From Streptomyces sp. CG1 (GTDB lineage: Bacteria; Actinomycetota; Actinomycetes; Streptomycetales; Streptomycetaceae), in contig NZ_CP163518.1 of assembly GCF_041080625.1 (NCBI RefSeq), positions 6,069,501 through 6,133,500 on the forward strand: a DNA stretch of 64,000 bases, given 5' to 3'. Shown here in pieces: positions 27,263 to 36,166 of the stretch; within the stretch, counting starts at the first letter, position 1, and the number at the start of each line of letters is the position of its first letter. The notes under the pieces are model-generated. The model was not told the DNA's origin. It made no database searches and saw only the letters and a list, made by a program, of their open reading frames with translations. A program made the position numbers and the translations under genes.

Positions 27263-30043
27263 ATGAGGATGCGGCGCGGCGCGGCACTCGCCGTCGTCGC
27301 CGGTGGCGGTGCGGTCACCACGATGCTCGTGGGTCTGGTGACGAACGCGGTGTCGGCGCAGTCTCATTGGCCGTCCTGGTTGGGATGGTTACAGAAGCAT
27401 CCTTGGCTGTCCTTCGTCCTGCTGGGGGTGATCGCCGCTGCGCTGGCGGCGGTCCTTACCGTGCTGGACGACCGTCGGCCCTCGCGGCAGGACCCCGAGC
27501 CCGTGCTCCGACCGGACGACGGATCGGGCCCGCCCGGCGCTGCCCTGGTGCTGCGGTCGCTGCCTCGCGACACCTCGGCGTTCACCAACCGGTCCGCCGA
27601 GCTGGAGTCGCTGGTCCGTTCGGTCCGTGCCGCGCAGGAGACCGGCGAAGGTCTCCCGGTCCATGTGATCGACGGGATGCCGGGCGTCGGGAAGACCGCC
27701 TTCGCCGTGCACGCGGGGCACGTCCTTTCGGAGCGGTTCCCGGACGGGCAGCTCTTCGTGAACCTCAACGGGCACACTCCCGGACGCAGCCCGGTGCAGG
27801 CCACGGAGGCTCTGGCTTCGCTGCTCGCCGCCGCTGGCGTGCCGGCGCAGCAGATCCCCGTCGGTGACGACGTCGGAGCAGTGACCGAGGCCCGGGCGGC
27901 CATGTGGCGCGGTCGGCTCGCGGGGAAGAAGGCGCTGCTCATTCTCGACAACGCGGGCAGCTACCGGCAGCTGGAGCCGCTGCTCCCCGGCGGGAGCGAA
28001 TGCCTGGTGCTGGTGACGTCGCGCAAGCGGCTGGCCGCACAGGAGGAGGTGGTGCTGCCGGTTCAGGCGCTGCCACCGGATCACGCGGTGGATCTGTTCG
28101 TACGGCTCAGCGGCCGGCCAGCTGATGCACTCGACCGGGACGTGCTCGGGGAACTGGTACGGCTGTGCGGGTACCTGCCGCTCGGGGTATCGCTGCTCGC
28201 TGCGCGACTGCGGCATCACCCCTCGTGGAGTGCCACGGAACTGCACGCGAGGCTCGTCGCGGCCCGGGACCGGCTGGGCGAACTGCGGGCTGGGGAGCGT
28301 GCGGTCGCAGCGACTTTCGACCTGTCCTATCAGGACCTGGCGGCGGAGTTGCAGCGCTTCTTCCGGGCCCTCGGTCACTATCCCGGTACGGATCTCGACG
28401 CGTACGTCGGGGCGGCGCTCGCCGCGGTCACGGTGGCGGACTCCCGCGACCGGCTCGATGCGCTCTACGACGCCCACCTGATCGACGAGCACCCGGGAAG
28501 CCGTTACCGGCTTCACGACCTCCTGCGCGATTACGCCCGCGGTCTCGCTGACGAAGGAGACAGCATGGACCACGTACAGGCCGTTCGGCGTGTGTGCACC
28601 TACTATCTTGCCGCTCTTACCGCCGCCAACGAACACATCGTCCGTAACGGTGCGGCGGTCCCGCCCCCGCCGGACGACGCGCGAGGTGTAAAGACGCCGC
28701 CGTTGGAGTCGCGTACGGCAGCACTGAGCTGGCTAGAGGACGAGCGGCCCAACATCCTGGCCTGCATCCGGCGGGCGAACGCCCTTGCCCGGTACGACCT
28801 AGTGATCCGCCTGGCGGCGGCCATGGCACCCTTCCTCCGGCAGGCCGGCCCCTGGGACCAGGCCGTCGGGCTGCACCGGACCGCCGCTGAGGCCGCCCGG
28901 CACACCGGCGACCAGCGGGCACTGGCCGGCGCACTGACCGAGCTCGGCGTCATACGGCGCTTCATGGCCGCCTACCCCGAGGCGACCGAGGCCCTCAACG
29001 AGGCCGTGACGCAGTACGACGCGGTCGGCGACCAGCGCGGCAAGGCGGACGCCCTGAACCAGGCCGGCATCGTCTGGTACCTCACCGCGGACAACGACGG
29101 CTCCGCCCGCGCCCAGACCGAGGCTCTCGCCCTCTACCGCGAGGTCGGTGACCGGCTCGGACAGGCCAACGCGCTCGCCGACCTCGGCATGGTGCGACGC
29201 CAGACCAGCGACTTCGGCGCGGCCGTCGAGGCCCAGTCCGAGGCCCTGTCGATCTACCGTGAGCTCGGCGACCGGTACGGGGAGGCCAACTCCCTGCGGG
29301 ATCTGGGCGTCGTGCACTGCCTCATGGGCGAGTACGAGCAGGCGGCGCAACGGCACCGCGAGGCATTCGGCATCTACGAAGAACTCGACGACCGGGTCCA
29401 CCAGGCGTACGCCCTCAATGAGCTGGGCGTCGTGCGGCGGCTCACCGGGGATCTCGACGACGCTCGCGAAGCCCACACTCAGGCTCTGGAGTACTTCACC
29501 GAACTCGGCGAACGGTTCGGGCGCGCGAACTGCATCCGCCATCTCGGGGTACTGCACCGCCTGACCGGGGACACAGCAACGGCGGTCGGGGTTCTGGAGG
29601 AAGCCCTGGAGGCGTACCGCGAACTCGGCATCCGCGGGGGTGAGGCCGCCGCGCTCGGCGAGCTCGGGGCCGCTCGCGCGTCTGTCGGTGACCGAGAGGG
29701 TGCTGTCGAGGCGTTCGAGCAGAGCCTCGACATCCTCCGCGAACTCGGCGATCGCTGTGGTGAAGCGGAGGTCCTGAACCACTGGGGAACGCTGCTTCGT
29801 ACGTCCGACGACACGGGCGCGGCACGCCACCGCTTCGAGCAAGCGCTGGCGATGGCCCAGGCCATCCGGTGTCCGTTGGAGAAGGCACGGGCACTGGAGG
29901 GAGTAGGCCGCTGCGACTGGGTGATCGACGGCCCAGAACGCGCCGAGCTGCCGCTGCGCGAGGCCCTGTCCATCTACCGCCAGTTGGGCGTGATTGCGTC
30001 GGCTGATGACATCGAGCGTTTCCTGGTGTCGCAGGCGGGATGA
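27263..30043 (+). CDS. STAND NTPase with TPR repeats, RiPP-locus protein (HaaT/FxsT-like)
   Basis: This is a 926-aa protein. The ATG at 27263 has GGAG 8 bases upstream and sits just before two membrane helices (about residues 5-30 and 43-65); the open frame extends farther upstream without a better start. Next comes an NB-ARC-type NTPase (P-loop GMPGVGKTAFA; Walker B KALLILDNA; LVTSRK), a winged-helix segment (DLLRDYARGLA) and at least nine TPRs (repeating EALxIYRELGDRxGEAxxLxxLG). It precedes a RiPP precursor, maturase and acyltransferase by 137 bp. From memory, such a TPR protein is part of cyclophane RiPP loci (HaaT, FxsT). The exact role is unknown; sensing or regulation is plausible. Confidence 0.75.
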   Translation: MRMRRGAALAVVAGGGAVTTMLVGLVTNAVSAQSHWPSWLGWLQKHPWLSFVLLGVIAAALAAVLTVLDDRRPSRQDPEPVLRPDDGSGPPGAALVLRSLPRDTSAFTNRSAELESLVRSVRAAQETGEGLPVHVIDGMPGVGKTAFAVHAGHVLSERFPDGQLFVNLNGHTPGRSPVQATEALASLLAAAGVPAQQIPVGDDVGAVTEARAAMWRGRLAGKKALLILDNAGSYRQLEPLLPGGSECLVLVTSRKRLAAQEEVVLPVQALPPDHAVDLFVRLSGRPADALDRDVLGELVRLCGYLPLGVSLLAARLRHHPSWSATELHARLVAARDRLGELRAGERAVAATFDLSYQDLAAELQRFFRALGHYPGTDLDAYVGAALAAVTVADSRDRLDALYDAHLIDEHPGSRYRLHDLLRDYARGLADEGDSMDHVQAVRRVCTYYLAALTAANEHIVRNGAAVPPPPDDARGVKTPPLESRTAALSWLEDERPNILACIRRANALARYDLVIRLAAAMAPFLRQAGPWDQAVGLHRTAAEAARHTGDQRALAGALTELGVIRRFMAAYPEATEALNEAVTQYDAVGDQRGKADALNQAGIVWYLTADNDGSARAQTEALALYREVGDRLGQANALADLGMVRRQTSDFGAAVEAQSEALSIYRELGDRYGEANSLRDLGVVHCLMGEYEQAAQRHREAFGIYEELDDRVHQAYALNELGVVRRLTGDLDDAREAHTQALEYFTELGERFGRANCIRHLGVLHRLTGDTATAVGVLEEALEAYRELGIRGGEAAALGELGAARASVGDREGAVEAFEQSLDILRELGDRCGEAEVLNHWGTLLRTSDDTGAARHRFEQALAMAQAIRCPLEKARALEGVGRCDWVIDGPERAELPLREALSIYRQLGVIASADDIERFLVSQAG

Positions 30044-30180
30044 GCCAAGCACGTGGCCAGTTTCCCTGTGTTGCGATGAGTGGCCGGACTGCTACGTTGC
30101 GAGCCGTTCTGTCGCCTTCAACCACCGCCGTCGCACCGCGCCCGTCCTGTTTCGGGCACGTCCTCCACGAGGAGCGTTGA

Positions 30181-30372
30181 ATGCCGTCACGTACGTCCCT
30201 TTCCCCGTCGCAAGCCGTGGCCCCCACCGGTCGGCAGCCCGCCCGGGGCAACGTGGTCCTGGACCGCGTGGCCGCCCGGGTAGAGCAGCGCCGGGCGGCC
30301 GAACGGGCAGCCACGAACCGCGTCGGCGATGGAGCCCACGCCGCCTCGCTCATCTGGCCCTGGCCGTTCTGA
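30181..30372 (+). CDS. haaA: RiPP precursor peptide, HaaA-like, C-terminal aromatic core
   Basis: This is a 63-aa peptide with a textbook ribosome-binding site (GAGGAG, 6-nt spacing) before ATG 30181. The leader is Arg/Ala-rich and probably helical (LDRVAARVEQRRAAERAA). After a GDG turn the C-terminus is HAASLIWPWPF, an obvious core with His, Trp and Phe. It lies 13 bp before a radical SAM maturase and is followed by a GNAT. From memory this matches the HaaA family of cyclophane-containing RiPPs. The assignment rests on the core and on synteny. Confidence 0.72.
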   Translation: MPSRTSLSPSQAVAPTGRQPARGNVVLDRVAARVEQRRAAERAATNRVGDGAHAASLIWPWPF

Positions 30373-30385
30373 GCACCTGCCATCG

Positions 30386-31549
30386 ATGACGAGGCTCGAA
30401 GTCGCCGTTCCTTTCCGGACGTTCATCCTCAAGATCGCCAACCGGTGCAATATCGACTGTGACTACTGTTTCGTCTTCAACTCCAAGGACCAGGCGGCGC
30501 GACACCTGCCCGCCCGGATGGGCCTGGACGTAGCCCGAGCCGCAGCCCGGAGGATCGGCGAGCACGTCATGGCGCACGGCCTCCCGGCCGTCCATGTCGT
30601 ACTGCACGGCGGAGAACCGCTGCTCGCCGGTGTCCGGCACATGGCAGACCTCCTGGCTGCCGTTCGGGAGGGGGTTCCCGCGAGCACCGAGGTCCACTTC
30701 GAGCTCCAGACCAACGCGACACTTCTCTCCGAGGCGTGGCTGGACCTCTTCGAGCAGCATGACGTGGTCGTGGGCGTCAGCCTCGACGGGCCGCTGGCCG
30801 CGAACGACCGGCACCGGCTCACCCACCACGGGCAATCCAGCTCGGCCTCCACCGTGCGCGGCATCGAACTCCTTCGGTCCCGGCCGCACCTGTTCGCCGG
30901 ACTACTCGCCGTCGTGGACCTGGCCAACGACCCGGTCGAGGTCCACGACTACCTGGCCTCCTTCGAGCCCCCAGTGATCGACTTCGGCTTCCCGCACGGA
31001 ACCCACGACGACCCACCCCACCGCAACGACCCGAACCTGCCCGAGTACGGGCTCTGGATGAGCCAGGTCTACGACGCCTGGCTCGACCGCCCGGACCACC
31101 AGCACAGCGTCCGGATGCTGGAGGACATCATCGCGCTGAGCTCCGGCGTGCGCAGCTCGGTGGAGACGCTCGGGCTGGCTCCGCCCACCAGCGTCGTGAT
31201 CGAGTCCGACGGCGGCATCGAGGGCGTGGACACCCTCCGCTCCGTCGAGGAGGGCGCCACCCACCTCGGGCTCGACGTCTTCAACGACTCCTTCGACACT
31301 GCCGTCCGCCACCCCAAGCTCCGGCACCGCCAGCAGGAGGGCACGACCGCACTCGCCGAGGAGTGCCAGAGCTGTCCCCTGGTGGCGGTGTGCGGCGGCG
31401 GATACCTGCCGCACCGCTTCAGCACGGACCGTGGGTACCGCAACCCGTCCGTCTACTGCGCGGACCTGGCGTATCTCATTCGGCATGTCCAGGGTTCTCT
31501 ACAGCGGCACGGCTGGGCGCTGGATGCTCCCGCGCCTGCCGCCTCCTAG
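30386..31549 (+). CDS. Radical SAM/SPASM peptide maturase, FxsB-like (cyclophane-forming)
   Basis: This is a 387-aa protein starting at ATG 30386, 13 bp after the precursor stop. The radical SAM cluster motif CNIDCDYC lies near residue 22. The barrel continues with VHVVLHGGEPLL and FELQTNATLL. The C-terminal SPASM-like Cys set is CQSCPLVAVCGGGYLPHRF plus a final YC. These are hallmarks of maturases that crosslink side chains in RiPPs (FxsB, GrrM and relatives). The substrate should be the adjacent 63-aa peptide, with the aromatic or histidine ring joined to a neighbouring beta-carbon. Confidence 0.85.
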   Translation: MTRLEVAVPFRTFILKIANRCNIDCDYCFVFNSKDQAARHLPARMGLDVARAAARRIGEHVMAHGLPAVHVVLHGGEPLLAGVRHMADLLAAVREGVPASTEVHFELQTNATLLSEAWLDLFEQHDVVVGVSLDGPLAANDRHRLTHHGQSSSASTVRGIELLRSRPHLFAGLLAVVDLANDPVEVHDYLASFEPPVIDFGFPHGTHDDPPHRNDPNLPEYGLWMSQVYDAWLDRPDHQHSVRMLEDIIALSSGVRSSVETLGLAPPTSVVIESDGGIEGVDTLRSVEEGATHLGLDVFNDSFDTAVRHPKLRHRQQEGTTALAEECQSCPLVAVCGGGYLPHRFSTDRGYRNPSVYCADLAYLIRHVQGSLQRHGWALDAPAPAAS

Positions 31550-31601
31550 ACGCACCGCCGCCCGCCCGAGGCTCACCCCGAATGAGAGGAGCTGTACGCC
31601 G

Positions 31602-32081
31602 ATGACCGTGACGATCCGGCCGGCCGAGAAGAACGACATCCGACAGCTGGCCAGGCTGATCGAGGAGATCGAGCGCTTCTACGGCACCACGGATGCCGAC
31701 ATCCAGCCGTTCGACGAGCGCCAGGCACAGGTCGAGGAGGCGCTCTTCGGGTCGCCACCACTGGCCTCCGCTCTGGTGGTCGAGGACGAGGCAGGAGACA
31801 TCGTGGGACTCGCCGCATACTCGTTCCTCTGGCCGAGCGCCGGTTCCACTCACTCCCTCTTCCTCAAGGAGCTGTACGTCCGTGACACCCTGCGCCGGCA
31901 GGGCATCGGGGCCCAGCTGATGAGCGAGCTGCGTGACCTGGCTACGGCACGCCCTGGTTGCACCCGCCTGGAATGGATGACCGACCGAGTGAACTCGGAT
32001 GCGCGCACCTTCTACCGATCGCTCGGGTTCGAGGAGGACAACGAGAAGATCGTCTACCGGATCGGCACCAGCACGACGTGA
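31602..32081 (+). CDS. haaN: GNAT N-acetyltransferase of the RiPP locus (HaaN-like)
   Basis: This is a 159-aa protein with an AGAGGAG site before ATG 31602. It has a standard GNAT fold: VTIRPAEKNDIRQLARLI at the N-terminus, LKELYVRDTLRRQGIGAQLM (acetyl-CoA binding R/Q-x-x-G-x-G) and NSDARTFYRSLGFEE near the C-terminus. The gene is 52 bp after the maturase in the same orientation, so it probably N-acylates the processed peptide, as proposed for HaaN in cyclophane RiPP loci. An unrelated acetyltransferase role cannot be excluded. Confidence 0.75.
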   Translation: MTVTIRPAEKNDIRQLARLIEEIERFYGTTDADIQPFDERQAQVEEALFGSPPLASALVVEDEAGDIVGLAAYSFLWPSAGSTHSLFLKELYVRDTLRRQGIGAQLMSELRDLATARPGCTRLEWMTDRVNSDARTFYRSLGFEEDNEKIVYRIGTSTT

Positions 32082-32098
32082 ATCCCGGAAGAGCATCG

Positions 32099-32305
32099 AT
32101 GAAGTCTCAGCACACGCCACGGAGTGCTTGGAGCAAGAGCTCGTACAGCGGGAACGAGGACTCGTACTGCGTCGAAGTAGCCGACTTCTCCAACAGGATC
32201 GGCGTCCGGGATTCCAAGAACCCTGACGGGCCCGTGCTGCTGTTCGACATGCCCGACTGGGCGGGCTTCGTCACAGCTGTCAGGGCGGGACAGCTCGGCT
32301 CCTAG
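32099..32305 (+). CDS. DUF397 protein
   Basis: This is a 68-aa protein with the DUF397 hallmarks WSKSSYSGNEDSYCVEVAD, VRDSKNPDGPVL and a terminal WAGFVTAVRAG. DUF397 proteins are small partners of XRE/DUF5753 regulators in Streptomyces, and many act in antitoxin-like pairs. Here no XRE partner is adjacent; a complete pair is at 40482-41596. It is 17 bp after the GNAT gene. Confidence 0.88.
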   Translation: MKSQHTPRSAWSKSSYSGNEDSYCVEVADFSNRIGVRDSKNPDGPVLLFDMPDWAGFVTAVRAGQLGS

Positions 32306-32371
32306 CGACTCCGGTGTTGTTCATGCGAGAGGGTTGTCCCCTCGGCGGATATCCCTCCGGGCCCGGCTCCG

Positions 32372-33139
32372 TCAGTGCACAGCCTCGACCAGTGCCCGCA
32401 GGTGCCTTGGCGAGCTGGTTCCCGGGATGGGTGCGATGTGCGGAGCCAGGTCCAGTAGCCACGTGAGGGCCGCGGGAGCCGGCAGCGTACCCGCGTTGAG
32501 CGGGCGGTATGGGACATACGGGATATCCATGCGGGCGCAGTAGTCGAGGGCCGGGTCCTCCCGCTCGGTGTGGTTCAGAGGGTTCTGGACAGCGGCCACC
32601 GGGATCATCTTCTCGTCGGCGCGGATCTGGTCCACGCCGACCTTGGAGAGGCCGATGTGGCCGATCTTTCCGGCGAGTCGGAAGGTCAGGAGTTCGCCCA
32701 ACTGGTCGTCCAACGGCACGGTCGGGTCGACGCGGTGCAGGTAGCAGAGGTCGAGTCGGTCCACGCCGAGGCGGCGCAGGCTCGCGTCCACGGCCGTACG
32801 CAGATACGCCGGGTGGCCGAGGGGGCGCCACTGGTCCCGGGATGGGCGCACCATGCCCACCTTCGTCGCCACCAGGATGTCAGGTGGATACGGGTGCAGG
32901 GCCCTGCGGATGAGGGACTCGGCCACGTGCGGGCCGTACGCGTCCGCGGTGTCGAGGTGCGTGATGCCGTGGACGTGGACCGCCTCGCGCAGCACGCGTA
33001 TCGCCGTGGTGCGGTCCGGCGGCCAGCCCCAGACTCCCGGGCCCGTCAGGCGCATCGTTCCCAGGCCGAGGCGGGAGACATGTTTTCCCGCGATGGTGAT
33101 CAGGCCGCCGGGAGCGTCGTCGGACGCACCAACGCTCAT
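32372..33139 (-). CDS. Aldo/keto reductase (last gene of nucleotide operon)
   Basis: This is a 255-aa AKR with the full catalytic set: THLDTADAYG (Asp and Tyr), ILVATKVG (Lys) and LDLCYLHRVD (His). IPGTSSPRHL near the C-terminus binds the NADP(H) phosphate. The ATG at 33139 overlaps the upstream gene's stop (ATGA), so it is translationally coupled as the sixth gene of the operon. It would reduce or oxidise a carbonyl or alcohol on the pathway product; substrate unknown. It is somewhat short for the family. Confidence 0.88.
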   Translation of the reverse strand: MSVGASDDAPGGLITIAGKHVSRLGLGTMRLTGPGVWGWPPDRTTAIRVLREAVHVHGITHLDTADAYGPHVAESLIRRALHPYPPDILVATKVGMVRPSRDQWRPLGHPAYLRTAVDASLRRLGVDRLDLCYLHRVDPTVPLDDQLGELLTFRLAGKIGHIGLSKVGVDQIRADEKMIPVAAVQNPLNHTEREDPALDYCARMDIPYVPYRPLNAGTLPAPAALTWLLDLAPHIAPIPGTSSPRHLRALVEAVH

Positions 33140-33744
33140 GCGACGCCCGCCATGGTCATGGCGAGTCGGAGCGCGTCCGATCGCGAGGTGTCGTCGTTGG
33201 CGACGAGTACGTGGCCCAGGTTCAGTTCGGAGAGCAGTTTGTGGGTGTGGGAGTCCACGAGTTGGCGGAACGCCGGGTCGCGGTGGTGGGGCTCGCTCTG
33301 CGCCTCGTCACGAGGGTCGGGCAACGGCTCGCGGGGATCGAGGACCGTGGCGATCAGGAGGTCGTACGGTGTGGAGGCCGCGGTGACCAGGGCGCGGAGG
33401 CGGTCGAGCGTGGTGACGGGGGTGAGTTCGCCACGGTGTTCCAAGGCCGCTGTGTAGTACGCGAGCGCCGCCGGGGCCGCGCAGTCGGCGAGGATCGCCC
33501 GGGCGTGTGTCGTCGCCGCGAGTTCGTCGGCGATGCCTGCCGTGATCAGCCACTCCGTCGAGAGGGCGGTGTGGTTCGTCATCTTCGGCAGGCCGAGCTC
33601 GGCGGCGCGCTTGGCGAGGCCGCCGACCCGGAGGGCGGGGATGCCGACGGCTCGTACCTCCATCTCGATGCGTCGCATCAAGGTCGTCTTGCCGGTGGCG
33701 TACGTCCCGACGACGCCGATGCGGACGGGAGGCTGTTCGTTCAC
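33136..33744 (-). CDS. P-loop ATPase/kinase, possible nucleotide kinase
   Basis: This is a 202-aa protein. The GTG at 33744 overlaps the exonuclease stop (GTGA). The P-loop is GVVGTYATGKTTL at residues about 9-21. Later segments include PYDLLIATVLDPREPLPD (Walker B-like), DPAFRQLVDSHTHKLL and a terminal helix. The size and layout resemble small nucleoside or nucleotide kinases of the NadR/AAA_28 type. In this operon it could phosphorylate a nucleoside monophosphate between the synthase and NDP-kinase steps. That step is inferred. Confidence 0.75.
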   Translation of the reverse strand: MNEQPPVRIGVVGTYATGKTTLMRRIEMEVRAVGIPALRVGGLAKRAAELGLPKMTNHTALSTEWLITAGIADELAATTHARAILADCAAPAALAYYTAALEHRGELTPVTTLDRLRALVTAASTPYDLLIATVLDPREPLPDPRDEAQSEPHHRDPAFRQLVDSHTHKLLSELNLGHVLVANDDTSRSDALRLAMTMAGVA

Positions 33745-34364
33745 CACAGGGTGGGCTCCTGTTCTGGCTCTGGGGGTTTCGGGGCGCCGGGGAGGCCGGG
33801 CGGGACCGCGACGGCGGTCAGCTCGGGCCAGGTTTCGTAGAGGTCGGCCATGGTGAGGAGGAGCAGGGCTGTGGCGTACGCGTCGTAGGTCGCCCGGTGG
33901 CGTTGGGCGGGGGCGTGCGTCAGGTCGAGGTGTGCGTGCTCGATCAGGGCGTCCAGGGAGTGCGCGGGCGCGTCGGGGTACGTTGCTCGGGCCAGTCGCA
34001 GCGTGTCGATGACGCCCGCCGGCTGCCAGCCGGGGAGGTGGCGGGCGAGGACGCGGTGGTCGACGTGGGCGTTGTGGGCGCAGATCCATGCGTCGGAGAG
34101 GAACTCGCGTACTCCGTGACGGACTTCTGGCCATGTCGGGTACTGCGCCAGGTGCTCGTTCGTCAGGCCATGGACCTTCGCCGCGAACGCGGTGACGGGA
34201 ACCGGCGGGCGGATCAGCCACGCCCCGGCCGTCGTGGTGTCCAGTCGGCCGTCGCGGATGGGGAGGGCTGCGACCTCCACGAGGTCGGGCGGGTTCGCGC
34301 CGTTGCCCTCGACGTCGACGACGAGCAGGCGAGCGGGCCAGGCGATGGGGGTTCTGGGGTTCAT
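33741..34364 (-). CDS. DEDDh-family 3'-5' exonuclease
   Basis: This is a 207-aa protein starting at ATG 34364, overlapping the radical SAM stop (ATGA). Exonuclease motif I is LVVDVEGNGA (D and E), motif II ICAHNAHVDHRVL (D), and motif III HRATYDAYATALLLL (H and D). It belongs to the DnaQ/RNase T group and is a stand-alone proofreading-type or RNA/DNA-trimming nuclease. Its presence within a nucleotide-modifying operon is unusual; it might remove misincorporated or modified nucleotides. Confidence 0.88.
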   Translation of the reverse strand: MNPRTPIAWPARLLVVDVEGNGANPPDLVEVAALPIRDGRLDTTTAGAWLIRPPVPVTAFAAKVHGLTNEHLAQYPTWPEVRHGVREFLSDAWICAHNAHVDHRVLARHLPGWQPAGVIDTLRLARATYPDAPAHSLDALIEHAHLDLTHAPAQRHRATYDAYATALLLLTMADLYETWPELTAVAVPPGLPGAPKPPEPEQEPTLW

Positions 34365-35560
34365 GTGGCAGTGTCCTTCGTCGCCGTCGCGGACCGGCCG
34401 ACGTCGGTCCAGCCGATGTCGGCGCGGCCGTGCCGGCGGTAGCGATGCGGTTTGGCGCGGTCGTGGCACTGGTAGCCGAAGCCGTGCTGGAGGTAGTAGC
34501 GCGGCTCCTCGTCCAGGCCCTCGACGATGATGGACCGGTCGGTCACTTCGACATCGCCGATCGCGCCGAGTGCGCGGGCCTCTCGGGTGGCCTCGACGGC
34601 GTACGGCTTCCGAAAGGCGGTCGCGCACCGGCCGAGCTGCGCGGCCGGGCAGATGTCGCACAACTCCCTGATGCCGTAGTGGCCGTTGTAGTCGGCCTCT
34701 CCGTGCGCGTACGCGACGCCGCAGCTCGTCTTGCGGAAGAGGGGGCCGTAAGGGGCGTCCGGGGTGGCCGGGTTGCGGAATTGGCTGAGGACTCGTTCCT
34801 CGGACTCCTCCGGCATGATCTTGCGGCGGGCGGTGTCCTCGTACGGGGTGGGGAGGTCGTGGGACTCGTAGTACGCGGCGATCTCGTCGCGGAAGAACAG
34901 GCCGGTGAAGACCGTCGCGTGCGCGTGTTCGGCGAGTTCGCGGGCCTGGTGGAGGTGGGCGGGGGTGTCGTTGAGGCCGGGGACGATCGGGCGCCAGTAG
35001 AGGATCGTGCGGTAGTTCTCGGCGTGGGCGTGGAGTGTGCGGAGGCTGGCTGCAGCGATCGACGAGTCCACGGGCTCGATGCGCGGATCGGTGATACCGG
35101 AATGGGTGACCAGGACCGTCAATTTGATGTTCCGGAAGCTGTTGAGGACCTCGCAGTCTGCGGGGGCGACACGCCAGCGTGTGATGACGAGAACGTGGTT
35201 GGTCAGGCCCTGGGCGTCGAGGAGGCGCAGCACGTTGAAGGTGTGCGGTTTGACGACCGGCAGCATCGGGTCGGTGGCCCGGTTGAAGACCTGCAGCGGG
35301 GTGCGGTGCGGGCGGAAGTAGTGGTGCGCTGTGAGTGCGGCTACCGCCTCCTCGTCGGTCATCAACGCGCGCGGCACCTTCATCTCGAAGTTCCCGAAGA
35401 GGTGGCGCACGCAGTAGCCGCAGTCGAGCGGGCAGCCGATGACGTGGTTCAGGGAGAGGCCGGACTTGCGGTACTCGATCACCGTGGCCAGGTCGGGGTT
35501 GAGCGTGGTGATCTGCTGCTCGGTGAGAAGGGGAAGCGGTCGGCGGATGGGTGTCGCCAT
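34361..35560 (-). CDS. Radical SAM enzyme, spore-photoproduct-lyase-like
   Basis: This is a 399-aa protein. ATG 35560 has GGAGG 6 bases upstream. The cluster motif is CPLDCGYC (near residue 43), followed by NRATDPMLPVVKPHTF, a pattern like the TDPYxP of SplB/COG1533 radical SAM enzymes. A late Cys group (FRKTSCGVAYAHGEADYNGHYGIRELC and CPAAQLGRC) could hold an auxiliary cluster. SplB-like enzymes act on thymine products in DNA, so a pyrimidine-based substrate fits the neighbouring synthase and kinases. The reaction is unknown. Confidence 0.85.
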   Translation of the reverse strand: MATPIRRPLPLLTEQQITTLNPDLATVIEYRKSGLSLNHVIGCPLDCGYCVRHLFGNFEMKVPRALMTDEEAVAALTAHHYFRPHRTPLQVFNRATDPMLPVVKPHTFNVLRLLDAQGLTNHVLVITRWRVAPADCEVLNSFRNIKLTVLVTHSGITDPRIEPVDSSIAAASLRTLHAHAENYRTILYWRPIVPGLNDTPAHLHQARELAEHAHATVFTGLFFRDEIAAYYESHDLPTPYEDTARRKIMPEESEERVLSQFRNPATPDAPYGPLFRKTSCGVAYAHGEADYNGHYGIRELCDICPAAQLGRCATAFRKPYAVEATREARALGAIGDVEVTDRSIIVEGLDEEPRYYLQHGFGYQCHDRAKPHRYRRHGRADIGWTDVGRSATATKDTAT

Positions 35561-35587
35561 GGAGTGCCTCCGAAGGGTTCGTCGAGC

Positions 35588-36166
35588 TCACGGGGTTGAG
35601 GGTGAGCAACGCGGGGGTTGTGGGGTGAGCAGGTCGTGGCGCCCGGCGCCGTACCAGGTACCGAAGTCGCGGCGGGCGGCGTCCGCGTCGTCGGAGGAGT
35701 GGACGAGGTTCTCGACAAGACGGCCCTCGGCGCGGGCGGCTACGAGGCTGTCGATGCCAAGGTCGCCGCGGAGGGTGCCGCGTACGGCTCGGGCGGGATC
35801 GAAGTGGCCGAGCAGGTCGCGTATGCGCTGCGGGGTACCGGGAGGGCCGTGCACCAGAGCGACGGTGACCTGGTGGCCTACGTACATCTCGTGGAGGACG
35901 GCGGGGACGTCGACGTCGAGCCAGTCGGCGCCGACCAGCAGGTCCCAGTAGTGGACGTGGATCTGCCAGTCGGCGACGGTCACCTCCGTCCGACCGTGTA
36001 GGGACCCGAGGGCAGCGACGCGTCCCAGGACGGCGTCGACGAGACCTCGGCGCACACAGTCGGGTTTGAGGAGGACCACGCTCCAGCGGTCCCAGTCGAT
36101 GCCGGCGACGACGTCCCCCACCGAGGCGGGGCGGCGGTTCACCGAACCTGTCGCTGAACTGGTCAC
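35588..36166 (-). CDS. Nucleoside-diphosphate kinase-like protein
   Basis: This is a 192-aa protein. The GTG at 36166 overlaps the upstream stop (GTGA), which selects it over a longer start at 36223. It has the NDP kinase layout: SVVLLKPDCVRRGLVDAVLGRV, a middle insertion, VRGTLRGDLGID, and ENLVHSSDDADAARRDFGTWYG, where the His of NLVHSSD would be the phospho-acceptor. It is longer than housekeeping NDP kinase (about 137 aa) because of the insertion. It would form triphosphates from diphosphates using ATP, as a dedicated enzyme for the operon's product. Confidence 0.85.
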   Translation of the reverse strand: MTSSATGSVNRRPASVGDVVAGIDWDRWSVVLLKPDCVRRGLVDAVLGRVAALGSLHGRTEVTVADWQIHVHYWDLLVGADWLDVDVPAVLHEMYVGHQVTVALVHGPPGTPQRIRDLLGHFDPARAVRGTLRGDLGIDSLVAARAEGRLVENLVHSSDDADAARRDFGTWYGAGRHDLLTPQPPRCSPSTP

